A stretch of 6,548 nucleotides of DNA from Christensenellaceae bacterium (GCA_016295005.1 JAEDMA010000076.1:1-6548); one strand, 5' to 3'; positions 1 to 5,808 are shown, numbered from the stretch's first letter. The notes: generated by a model from the letters alone, not told the origin. Made by a program: numbers and translations.

Positions 1-2
1 CA

Positions 3-92
3 AGAAAACAGAATTCTACTAATAGTAGAGTTGATTTTTTAAGAGTAGAGAAAGTTTTTTTTGTGTACTTTAAGAAAAATAAACAGAATTAA
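3..92 (+). CDS. possible C-terminal tail of an upstream gene (partial)
   Basis: This frame is open from base 3 to a TAA at 90-92, giving about 29 codons that end in a basic, aromatic tail (VYFKKNKQN). The stop falls exactly at the start of the strong terminator hairpin at 91-120, which is a natural arrangement for a last gene. A second frame, from base 1, is open only to a TAA at 40-42 and is a weaker alternative. There is no recognisable domain, and such short open stretches arise by chance. It is also possible that nothing here is coding and only a 3' UTR is present. No function can be assigned. Confidence 0.25.
   Translation, partial: RKQNSTNSRVDFLRVEKVFFVYFKKNKQN
11..32 (+). other. AT-rich hairpin resembling a Cas12a crRNA handle
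   Basis: Bases 12-20 pair with 24-32 in a nine-pair stem with one G-T wobble and a three-base loop. The core can also be read as TCTAC, loop TAATA, GTAGA. This is the same five-pair stem and five-base loop as the LbCas12a crRNA handle; by my alignment from memory 15 of 20 positions match. It lacks one T of the AATTT leader and ends in G instead of T. Only one copy is seen, with no spacer-repeat periodicity, so it may be a weak terminator (a T-run follows at 35-40), a degenerate last repeat of an array to the left, or chance. Confidence 0.25.
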
Positions 93-129
93 GAACGATT
101 CGGTATAGCGAACCGTTCTTTTTGTTTTT
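91..129 (+). terminator. intrinsic terminator of the upstream transcription unit
   Basis: AAGAACG (91-97) pairs with CGTTCTT (114-120). After one A-C mismatch, TTCG (99-102) pairs with CGAA (109-112), leaving the loop GTATAG. The stem runs directly into a T-rich tract that continues to about 129. An A-rich stretch lies on the 5' side, and the T-tract is clearly better on the plus strand, so it ends plus-strand transcription entering from the left. Confidence 0.85.
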
Positions 130-318
130 GCTCGGTTTTATGCGTTTTTATGTTTGATTTATCGATGTTTGATAAAATAAAGGGTAAAAATCCGGGTGTT
201 ATAGCGTAAAACAGCAATTCTCAAAATATGAGAATACTTATTCTAAGTAGTGTAGAACGATAAAAAATTATCGGAGAGAAAGAGATTTTATTCAGAGAGC
301 GAAAATCATAATATTTCC
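130..318. other. non-coding region with four short palindromes
   Basis: No credible gene is seen here. A 19-codon reading frame from the ATG at 150 has no ribosome binding site. The stretch holds a direct repeat of ATGTTTGAT (150-158 and 165-173) and four inverted repeats: TTTATC/GATAAA (158-163/171-176), ATTCTCA/TGAGAAT (217-223/229-235), TTCTA/TAGAA (241-245/253-257) and CGATAA/TTATCG (258-263/268-273). CGTAAAACA at 205-213 is also the reverse complement of 320-328, so the last three hairpins could be enclosed by a nine-pair helix. The elements lie upstream of the predicted transcription start at about 354. They are therefore either DNA operators or parts of a separate small RNA. AT-rich sequence yields such repeats easily. 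Confidence 0.4.
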
Positions 319-347
319 TTGTTTTACGGGGTAATAATTGATATAAT
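319..347 (+). promoter_or_regulatory. sigma-A-type promoter of the GT8/acyltransferase operon
   Basis: The -35 box is TTGTTT (319-324). After a 17-base spacer comes a perfect TATAAT -10 box (342-347), preceded by an extended -10 TG at 339-340. Transcription should begin near 354, leaving a leader of about 30 bases with the ribosome binding site AAGGCGG (369-375) eight bases before the ATG at 384. The -35 box overlaps one arm of an inverted repeat (320-328), a possible control point. Confidence 0.75.
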
Positions 348-383
348 CACCACATACAAAACGAAATCAAGGCGGTATTTAAT

Positions 384-1382
384 ATGATAAAGAACAATTA
401 TAAAACTTTCAACGTAGACATACCTTTGTTTTTTGCCGTTGACGATAATTACTCATCGTTTCTTGCGGTAGCGATAAAATCTATTAAAGACAATTGTAAT
501 AAAGAATATCATTATTCCGTTTATATATTACACGACGGGTTGAAGGATAAAACGGTTAAGGTGTTCAAAAATTACGAAGACGAAAACTTTTCGTTCCGTT
601 TCGTAAACGTAAAGTTAAAAAGACTGATGTATAATTCTAAACTCCATACGAGAGATTATTATTCCAAATCGACGTACTATCGTTTGTTTATACAAAATCT
701 TTTTCCTAAAATAGATAAGGCTTTATATCTTGACAGCGATATAATAGTAAACGGCGACATATCCGAACTTTATTTTACCGACGTTGAAAATTACCTTGTC
801 GGAGCGGCTGTGGAAGACGTAATGCAAAACGTTGACGTTTTCGGAACTTATGTAGAAAGGGCTTTGGGCATAAACAGAAATAAGTTTTTTAATGCGGGAG
901 TTCTTGTTCTGAATCTTAAAAAGTTCAGAGAAGAAAAGGTTGAAAGCAGATTTTTAAAACTTATATCCGAATTCAAATTTTCCGTTACACAAGACGAAGA
1001 TTATCTTAACGTTATTTGTAAAGACAAGATAAAGTACGTGGACAAAGAATGGAATCTTTCGCCCGCGGTGTATACGGATAAAAAGATAAATCTTATTCAC
1101 TATAAAATGGACTTAAAACCCTGGCATTACGACGGTGTGAGATACGGAGAGTTTTTCTGGAAATATGCCGTAAATACCGAAGTGTATAATGACCTTATAA
1201 ATATGAAAAACAATTACGGCGAAGCCGATAAACAAAAAGATAAGGATACGTATGTAAATTTAGTTGCTCTCGCGGAAAAAGAAACGGTAAAAGAAGACAG
1301 TTACTTTAATTCTTTATTAAAAAAAAATAAAGACGAAATTTCCGAGTTTAGCGAGGATTCTCTTCTGACATGCAAAATATAA
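384..1382 (+). CDS. glycosyltransferase family 8 (LgtC/GspA-like)
   Basis: This is a cytosolic or membrane-associated retaining glycosyltransferase that moves a sugar, typically galactose or glucose, from a UDP-sugar to a glycan or lipid acceptor. An N-terminal Rossmann-like half begins with the beta strand IPLFFAVDDNY (13-23). The metal- and nucleotide-binding DSD motif is at 117-119 within YLDSDIIV. Other GT8 hallmarks are FNAGVLVLNL (169-178), QDEDYLN (203-209) and the C-terminal HYKMDLKPW (239-247), whose His is the usual second metal ligand. The length of 332 residues is normal, and the last 60 or so residues are a charged tail without a recognised domain. The start is supported by AAGGCGG eight bases upstream. 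It is the first gene of a three-gene unit and overlaps the next by 13 bases. Donor and acceptor cannot be read from sequence; the acyltransferase neighbours suggest a glycolipid. Confidence 0.93.
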   Translation: MIKNNYKTFNVDIPLFFAVDDNYSSFLAVAIKSIKDNCNKEYHYSVYILHDGLKDKTVKVFKNYEDENFSFRFVNVKLKRLMYNSKLHTRDYYSKSTYYRLFIQNLFPKIDKALYLDSDIIVNGDISELYFTDVENYLVGAAVEDVMQNVDVFGTYVERALGINRNKFFNAGVLVLNLKKFREEKVESRFLKLISEFKFSVTQDEDYLNVICKDKIKYVDKEWNLSPAVYTDKKINLIHYKMDLKPWHYDGVRYGEFFWKYAVNTEVYNDLINMKNNYGEADKQKDKDTYVNLVALAEKETVKEDSYFNSLLKKNKDEISEFSEDSLLTCKI

Positions 1383-2218
1383 AAAACGATAATTCGGTAA
1401 AACAAGACGAGGGCAGGCTCGCCGTTATAGAAAGAATAAAAAAATTAGAAGCAGAGGGGATATTCGACGTCGACGTGGAAATCGACCCACCGACCGTTCC
1501 CCTTACGCCGGATAAAGTGGATTATCTGAAAGAGAAACTGTCGAGCAGGATAAAGACGACGTTTGTAAATCGCGTGGCTAAAAAATATATTGACAACCTG
1601 ATTCGCGATAAGAAACTGATAATAAAAAGCGTCGAAGGAATGGAAAATCTTGTAAATCTGAATTGCGGAGCCGTCATTATCTGTAACCATTTTAACGCGT
1701 TCGATAACTTTGCGATTCAAAAAGTTTACGAATTATCCGGGCAAGAAAAGAAGAGAAAACTTTTTAAGGTTATCCGCGAAGGAAATTATACTTCGTTCAA
1801 AGGATTATACGGAGTATTTTTCAGAAATTGCAATACGTTGCCTCTCAGTTCGGTTTTTACGACGATGAAAAATTTTAATTCCGCGGTAAAAAAGATTCTT
1901 GCAAGGGGGGATTATATTCTGATTTATCCCGAACAAGCAATGTGGTGGAACTATAAAAAAGTAAGACCTTTTAAGATCGGCGCGTTCGATATGGCGGCGA
2001 AAAACAATGTTCCGGTTTTACCGATTTTTATATCGTTCGAAGACAGCGATATTATGGGGAAAGACGGGTTTTACGTTCAGGAGTATACCATTCATATAAT
2101 GCCGCCCGTTTATCCGAAAGAAAATATTACGGCAAAAGAAAACGCCGCATATATGCTTGATAGGTCGTATAAATTATTCAAAGATAAATATGCCGAGGCG
2201 TACGGAGAAGAGTTATGA
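1370..2218 (+). CDS. lysophospholipid acyltransferase family protein (PlsC/LPLAT-like)
   Basis: Members transfer an acyl chain from acyl-CoA or acyl-ACP to a lipid hydroxyl at the cytoplasmic membrane. The catalytic HX4D motif is NHFNAFD, with His107 and Asp112. Motif II is in the segment around FFRNCNTLPLS (150-160), and motif IV is VPVLPIFISF (214-223). Motif III reads YPEQAMWW (186-193), where classical PlsC has an E-G pair (EGTR-like), so Glu188 is kept but Gly is Gln. About 95 residues precede the HX4D block, more than in minimal PlsC, and they form a soluble, charged, proline-containing region. There is no clear membrane helix. The start overlaps the end of the GT8 gene, with GAGGA (1353-1357) about 12 bases upstream, and the stop overlaps the next start by four bases, so the genes are probably co-translated. 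The acceptor may be a glycolipid or a sugar rather than lysophosphatidate; that is inference from context. Confidence 0.88.
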   Translation: MQNIKNDNSVKQDEGRLAVIERIKKLEAEGIFDVDVEIDPPTVPLTPDKVDYLKEKLSSRIKTTFVNRVAKKYIDNLIRDKKLIIKSVEGMENLVNLNCGAVIICNHFNAFDNFAIQKVYELSGQEKKRKLFKVIREGNYTSFKGLYGVFFRNCNTLPLSSVFTTMKNFNSAVKKILARGDYILIYPEQAMWWNYKKVRPFKIGAFDMAAKNNVPVLPIFISFEDSDIMGKDGFYVQEYTIHIMPPVYPKENITAKENAAYMLDRSYKLFKDKYAEAYGEEL

Positions 2219-2784
2219 CTCTTTACTTAACAATCATTATAATTGCGAATATCGTTATCGATATTTTGAACGTGGTGTTCGGTTGCGGCGTCTGGTACGA
2301 AATTGTTCTTTGGACGGCATTTTCTACTCTTGTTGCGTTTCTTATAGATTTGCTGCTTGCGGTTTTTATTCGTAAAATGCCGGAAAAACTTTTTTGTCCC
2401 GAAAAAAAGATTTTTACGATTTTCGATTTTGAAAAAAAACTTTACGAAAAAACCGGTATAAAGTTATATAAGGACAAGATTCCCGAACTCGGTAAGTATT
2501 CCGGGTTCAGGAAAAATCACGTTGCCGAACCTAAAAATCCACAATACCTTTATAGGTTTATGACGGAATGTTGTTACGGCGAAGTAATACACCTTATATC
2601 GGTACCGCTTGGGTTTATAGCAATGTTTTGCATGCCGAAAGCGCTGTGGCTTACGTCGGGGGTATACGTTGCAATCGTAAATGCTATACTTTGTATTCTA
2701 CCGTTTTTCGTTTTAAGATATAACAGAAAAAAATTATCCGTTCTGTATAAATTTGCAACGAGAAAAAAAGATAAAAACGTATGA
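2215..2784 (+). CDS. four-helix membrane protein, CrtO-family (glycosyl acyltransferase) candidate
   Basis: The 189-residue protein has hydrophobic helices at about 3-24, 30-52, 124-141 and 146-167, with a polar stretch of about 70 residues between helices 2 and 3. From memory, it resembles staphylococcal CrtO, the acyltransferase that esterifies the glucose of glycosyl-diaponeurosporenoate in staphyloxanthin synthesis. Shared features in order are the MPEKLF segment (55-60), FDFEKK (70-75), YKDKIPELGK (85-94), the E-x-x-H of GEVIHLIS (122-129, Glu123 and His126), and RYNRKKL (168-174) after the last helix. The length is close to CrtO. No carotenoid genes are nearby, so a carotenoid substrate is not implied. 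The ATG overlaps the upstream stop as ATGA, and the gene closes the operon just before a terminator. Family membership is moderately sure; an acyltransferase role is inferred. Confidence 0.7.
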   Translation: MTLYLTIIIIANIVIDILNVVFGCGVWYEIVLWTAFSTLVAFLIDLLLAVFIRKMPEKLFCPEKKIFTIFDFEKKLYEKTGIKLYKDKIPELGKYSGFRKNHVAEPKNPQYLYRFMTECCYGEVIHLISVPLGFIAMFCMPKALWLTSGVYVAIVNAILCILPFFVLRYNRKKLSVLYKFATRKKDKNV

Positions 2785-2785
2785 A

Positions 2786-2821
2786 AATAACGCCGGGGAA
2801 AATTCCCGACGTTATTCTTTA
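2786..2821. terminator. bidirectional intrinsic terminator between convergent operons
   Basis: AATAACG (2786-2792) pairs with CGTTATT (2810-2816). After a C-A mismatch, CGGG (2794-2797) pairs with CCCG (2805-2808), with an AT-rich loop. A pyrimidine-rich, T-rich tract follows on the plus strand, and a shorter T-tract follows on the minus strand. It lies two bases past the stop of the membrane-protein gene and abuts the stop of the minus-strand alkD-like gene, so it can serve both. Confidence 0.85.
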
Positions 2822-3493
2822 TTTTCTTAACGTTCTTAAATATGCTTTTTTTTCGTCATCCATGCGATAACTGTCGCAAGCCTTTGAAATGGTTTTGTTC
2901 TGAATAAATTTATCCAACGTTTTGCTTTCTATAAGAGAAATAGTAGCATCGTATTGTTTTATCAATGCGACGCTGTAATACCACGCGACAGCCATATTTA
3001 CGTAATAGTGGTTGCTTTTGATTTGTTGGAGTTTGTATAGATGGTCTTTTTTAAATCCCGCATCGAGAAAGTAATCCGTTAAGCATACTATACCGAATCT
3101 TTTAATATACGGGGACGGATTGTCTATATAAGAAAGAGGAACTTCGGGAGATAATTTTTTAAAGAATTTCAACGACGCGACAAAACTATCGCATATCGCC
3201 CAGTTATCGATGTAGGGGATAAATTCCGAAACGAGTTTTAATTTCTCCTCATCGTTTGTTTTTGTAAAACCGATTGTCAGGGCGTGTACGAAATATTCCT
3301 CGTAAAACTCGTGAGGTTTTTCGATAAAAGAGTAAAAACTTTGTTTGTCGCAAGCAAGTTGTTTCGCTATTGTTTTTAAGAAAGGAACTCTGACTCCTAA
3401 AATTTTATATTTAGTATCGGGTACGAGTTTTTCGGTAAATTCTCTGACTTTCGGTTCGGACTTTTCTTTTAATTCGCTTAATACATCGATCAT
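2819..3493 (-). CDS. DNA alkylation repair protein (AlkD-like HEAT-repeat glycosylase)
   Basis: AlkD proteins are cytosolic DNA glycosylases built of HEAT-like helical repeats. They release N3- and N7-alkylated purines without flipping the base. The family signature is clear: ILGVRVPFLKTIAK (31-44), NWAICD (97-102), YIKRFGIVCLTDYF (129-142), MAVAWYYSVAL (167-177) and the C-terminal ISKACDSYRM (202-211). By comparison with Bacillus cereus AlkD, Trp98 and Asp102 match the catalytic Trp/Asp, Arg132 the phosphate-contacting Arg, and Trp171 the second cleft Trp. All four are present, so activity is plausible. At 224 residues it is about the usual size. The ATG overlaps the mtnN stop as ATGA, and no Shine-Dalgarno site lies just upstream, so translation probably depends on reinitiation after mtnN. 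Substrate range is not known from sequence. Confidence 0.88.
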   Translation of the reverse strand: MIDVLSELKEKSEPKVREFTEKLVPDTKYKILGVRVPFLKTIAKQLACDKQSFYSFIEKPHEFYEEYFVHALTIGFTKTNDEEKLKLVSEFIPYIDNWAICDSFVASLKFFKKLSPEVPLSYIDNPSPYIKRFGIVCLTDYFLDAGFKKDHLYKLQQIKSNHYYVNMAVAWYYSVALIKQYDATISLIESKTLDKFIQNKTISKACDSYRMDDEKKAYLRTLRK

Positions 3494-4146
3494 ATTTTAT
3501 TAAATATTTTTTCTATAACGCGAGGAAAGTTTCTTGCTAACGAATCAAGATTTTTTATGAACTGGTCTTGTTCGGATTCGGAACCGTATACGTCGGAAAC
3601 TCCCTTTATGATTATGGCGGGGATATTGTCTGATGCGCAAACCTGAGCGATAGCAGCTCCTTCCATGTCCCGAAGTGCGCACCCTTGGTTTGAAATCAGT
3701 TCGGCGTCTTCTTTTCCTGTGCTGAACCGATCTCCTGTGGCAAGCGAAGTCTTTTTAAACTCGTTGAACGGGGAGTGCAAACAATCGAAGAAGACTCTGT
3801 CGTATTCCTGTATATAGCCTAAGGGAACGGGGTCGAGACTGGTGACGTCGAAATCGTATTGCATACATTTATCGACTACGTAATATTCCAAAACATTTAC
3901 CGAATTGTTTACCGCGCCGACAGATCCGAAGTTGATTAAATATTCCGGGGCGTATTCGTCGATTATTTTTTGCGCGGTTAATGCCGCGCTGACTTTGCCG
4001 ATTCCCGAAATTGCAACGACTATTTTTTTTCCGCAAAATTCGCCCGTATATGCTTTTTTGTCGAGAACAGACGCTTCTTTAACGTTTTCCATTTTTTTGA
4101 TAAAGTATTTTGCTTCGGATTTAAGAGCAATTATTATACCAATCAT
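3490..4146 (-). CDS. mtnN: 5'-methylthioadenosine/S-adenosylhomocysteine nucleosidase
   Basis: MtnN cleaves adenine from methylthioadenosine, S-adenosylhomocysteine and often 5'-deoxyadenosine. It removes inhibitory SAM by-products and supplies the methionine-recycling and autoinducer-2 routes. The nucleoside phosphorylase fold is shown by MIGIIIALKSEAKYF (1-15, Glu11 matching the E. coli Glu12), ISGIGKVSAAL (46-56), NFGSVGAVN (72-80), the TGDRF segment (137-141), DMEGAAIAQVC (160-170, with Met161 and Glu162) and KGVSDVYG (181-188, catalytic Asp185). The Glu162 to Asp185 spacing equals that in E. coli MtnN. The protein is 218 residues, slightly under the usual 230. An AAAAGG site lies about seven bases before the ATG. 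It heads a two-gene operon with the alkD-like gene. A related purine nucleosidase activity such as futalosine hydrolysis is a less likely alternative. Confidence 0.88.
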   Translation of the reverse strand: MIGIIIALKSEAKYFIKKMENVKEASVLDKKAYTGEFCGKKIVVAISGIGKVSAALTAQKIIDEYAPEYLINFGSVGAVNNSVNVLEYYVVDKCMQYDFDVTSLDPVPLGYIQEYDRVFFDCLHSPFNEFKKTSLATGDRFSTGKEDAELISNQGCALRDMEGAAIAQVCASDNIPAIIIKGVSDVYGSESEQDQFIKNLDSLARNFPRVIEKIFNKI

Positions 4147-4178
4147 TTTTTTACCTTTTATCTATTGTCTTTTTTGAT

Positions 4179-4207
4179 ATTTTAGCATATAATAATAGTA
4201 ATGTCAA
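4179..4207 (-). promoter_or_regulatory. near-consensus promoter of the mtnN-alkD operon
   Basis: Read on the minus strand, a perfect TTGACA -35 box (4207-4202) is followed by a 17-base spacer and a TAAAAT -10 box (4184-4179), preceded by an extended -10 TG (4187-4186). Transcription should start near 4172, giving a leader of about 26 bases with no room for a riboswitch. This is the strongest promoter match in the window. Confidence 0.8.
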
Positions 4208-4336
4208 AAAAACTATGTTGATTTTGGCTTGTAAAAACCGATAAAAAAATTTTAATTTTAGGGGGTTGTTTTTTTAGTTAAAAACGTTGTAAAAAATCGA
4301 AAATTAATAAACACCGCGTATATTTTTAAAAAACCG

Positions 4337-4365
4337 TTGACTTATTAAAAAAATAGTGATAGTAT
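4337..4365 (+). promoter_or_regulatory. promoter of the amino-sugar operon
   Basis: TTGACT (4337-4342) is the -35 box, the spacer is 17 bases, and TAGTAT (4360-4365) is the -10 box with an extended -10 TG at 4357-4358. Transcription should start near 4372, and AGGGGG (4390-4395) lies five bases before the ATG at 4401. The about 130 bases between this and the divergent mtnN promoter are rich in A- and T-tracts that could act as upstream promoter elements. No clear operator is seen there. Confidence 0.75.
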
Positions 4366-4400
4366 TTGTGATGTAATTTTTTTAAAATCAGGGGGTAAAA

Positions 4401-5051
4401 ATGAAATATAAGCACGGAAAGAATTTGAAAATTATTTCCAAAAGGTCAGTTTTTATTGACGAAACGGTAGTAATAGGCGATAACGTTACGATTTATGAGA
4501 ATAACAGGTTGGAAGGTAACACCGTTATAGGGGATAACGTTGTTGTTTTGCCTAACAACTATCTTATAGATACGAAAGTCGGTAATGGAACTATAATCAA
4601 TCATAGTCAATCCGAAAAAGCCGATATCGGTAATAATTGTAACGTCGGTCCTTTCGCGAGGCTTCGCCCGAACGCCAAGTTATGCGATAACGTTCACGTG
4701 GGCGACTTCGTAGAAATTAAAAACGCTACTTTAGGCGAGGGAACGAAAGCCAACCATCTTGCTTATATCGGGGACGCCGACATAGGAAAAGAATGCAATA
4801 TCGGTTGCGGAGCAATTTTTGTGAACTACAACGGGAAAATTAAACAACGAACCACTGTCGGTGATAATTCTTTTATCGGCAGTAACTGTAATATCATAGC
4901 GCCGGTCAATATCGAGTCGAACACGTTTATTTGCGCGGGGACCACGGTTACTTCGGATGTAAACGAAGACGATTTCGTTATAGGCAGGGTAAGACAGGAG
5001 ACGAAAGAAAACAGGGCTCACGAGTACCTGAAAAAAATAATAAAAAAATAA
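4401..5051 (+). CDS. free-standing GlmU-type glucosamine-1-phosphate N-acetyltransferase domain
   Basis: The protein is a left-handed beta-helix made of hexapeptide repeats (such as VVIGDN, TVIGDN, TTVGDN). It corresponds only to the C-terminal half of bifunctional GlmU, which acetylates GlcN-1-P with acetyl-CoA. Aligned without gaps to E. coli GlmU from GPFARLRP (83-90) onward, the active-site residues are all kept: Arg89, Lys107, catalytic His119, Tyr122, Asn133, Asn142-Tyr143 and Lys148. The acetyl-CoA end includes Ser161, Ala179 and Arg196. At 216 residues it begins about where the helix domain starts in full GlmU, and no uridylyltransferase motif is present. A promoter and a strong ribosome binding site sit directly upstream, so it is a native short gene and not a broken one. 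It leads an operon with nagB and glmM. The partner uridylyltransferase must be elsewhere. Another sugar-1-phosphate substrate is possible but less likely. Confidence 0.87.
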   Translation: MKYKHGKNLKIISKRSVFIDETVVIGDNVTIYENNRLEGNTVIGDNVVVLPNNYLIDTKVGNGTIINHSQSEKADIGNNCNVGPFARLRPNAKLCDNVHVGDFVEIKNATLGEGTKANHLAYIGDADIGKECNIGCGAIFVNYNGKIKQRTTVGDNSFIGSNCNIIAPVNIESNTFICAGTTVTSDVNEDDFVIGRVRQETKENRAHEYLKKIIKK

Positions 5052-5066
5052 AAGAGGTTTTCAAAA

Positions 5067-5792
5067 ATGAAAGTAATCAAGGTAAAAAACTACGAAGAAA
5101 TGAGTAATGTCGCGGCAGAGATATTTAAAGACGTTGTAAAAAATAAGCCGAACGCTATATTAGGGCTTGCAACGGGAACTACTCCTCTCGGTCTTTATGC
5201 GGAACTTATTAAAGATCATAAAGAAAACGGCACGAGTTATAAAAATATTAAAACCGTAAACCTTGATGAATACGCGGGGCTCGATATCGGAAGCGATCAG
5301 AGTTACGTTTATTTTATGCGTCACAATCTTTTTGAGGGTTTGGATATAGACCTGAAAAATACAAATATCGAAAACGGTAAAGCCGAAGATAAAGAAAAGG
5401 AATGCGAAAGATATAATAATCTGCTCGGAGAGATGCAGCAAGATATTCAACTTTTAGGTTTGGGCTCTAACGGGCATATCGCGTTTAACGAACCGAATAC
5501 GCCTTTCGGAAGCGGCGTACACGTCGTAAAACTTACCGAAAACACCATAAAAGACAATTCGAGATTGTTTGCCGATATAAACGACGTACCGCGTTACGCT
5601 TTCACAATGGGTATAAAAAACATAATGAACGCTAAAAAGATCGTTGTTCTCGCTTCGGGTAAAAATAAGGCAAACGCCGTAAAGGCTTCCGTGGAGGGCG
5701 ATGTTACCGAAATCGTTCCCGCAAGCGTTTTGCAACTTCATCCCGATTGTACGTTTATAGTAGACGAAGACGCGGCTTCGTTGTTAAAATAA
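5067..5792 (+). CDS. nagB: glucosamine-6-phosphate deaminase
   Basis: NagB converts GlcN-6-P to Fru-6-P and ammonia, and the reaction is reversible. Motifs in order are LATGTTPLGLYAEL (34-47, phosphate and ring binding), VNLDEYAGL (64-72, with Asp67 as the proton-transfer base), GLGSNGHIAFNEP (131-143, with His137 and Glu142), NSRLF (164-168, phosphate-binding Arg166) and SGKNKA (197-202, Lys201). At 241 residues it is the short Gram-positive form, against 266 in E. coli. By alignment, the E. coli allosteric residues Arg158 and Lys160 are replaced, so activation by GlcNAc-6-P is not expected. AAAGAGG (5051-5057) lies nine bases before the ATG, and the gap to the previous gene is 15 bases. Its placement between two UDP-GlcNAc biosynthetic genes, with no nagA beside it, is unusual for a purely catabolic enzyme. 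Confidence 0.94.
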   Translation: MKVIKVKNYEEMSNVAAEIFKDVVKNKPNAILGLATGTTPLGLYAELIKDHKENGTSYKNIKTVNLDEYAGLDIGSDQSYVYFMRHNLFEGLDIDLKNTNIENGKAEDKEKECERYNNLLGEMQQDIQLLGLGSNGHIAFNEPNTPFGSGVHVVKLTENTIKDNSRLFADINDVPRYAFTMGIKNIMNAKKIVVLASGKNKANAVKASVEGDVTEIVPASVLQLHPDCTFIVDEDAASLLK

Positions 5793-5808
5793 TATTTAAG
5801 GAGTAAAA

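Noticed and set aside
150..209. A 19-codon plus-strand frame in the leader region
   Set aside because: No ribosome binding site lies before the ATG, the frame includes a direct repeat, and it is too short to judge.
1445..1720. Minus-strand reading frame inside the acyltransferase gene
   Set aside because: It is antisense to the conserved HX4D region of a clear gene, with no family-like motif.
2157..2375. Plus-strand frame across the junction of the acyltransferase and membrane-protein genes
   Set aside because: It is a shifted frame of two genes with recognisable protein features; its product shows no domain.
3905..4177. Plus-strand hydrophobic frame opposite mtnN
   Set aside because: It is antisense to the conserved N-terminal half of mtnN and runs over that operon's leader; the hydrophobicity is a by-product of the opposite strand.
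4229..4295. Direct repeat TTGTAAAAA (4229-4237 and 4287-4295) between the divergent promoters
   Set aside because: Nine bases of A-rich sequence recur readily in such AT-rich DNA, and neither copy overlaps a promoter box.
4731..5021. Minus-strand frame opposite the acetyltransferase gene
   Set aside because: It overlaps the catalytic residues of a well-conserved gene and has no recognisable domain.
5469..5471. Asn135 in NagB where E. coli has the catalytic-site Asp141
   Set aside because: From memory, Asn at this position is normal in short Gram-positive NagB proteins, so it does not suggest loss of activity.
5160..5741. Two minus-strand frames opposite nagB
   Set aside because: nagB carries all family motifs here; the antisense frames show none.
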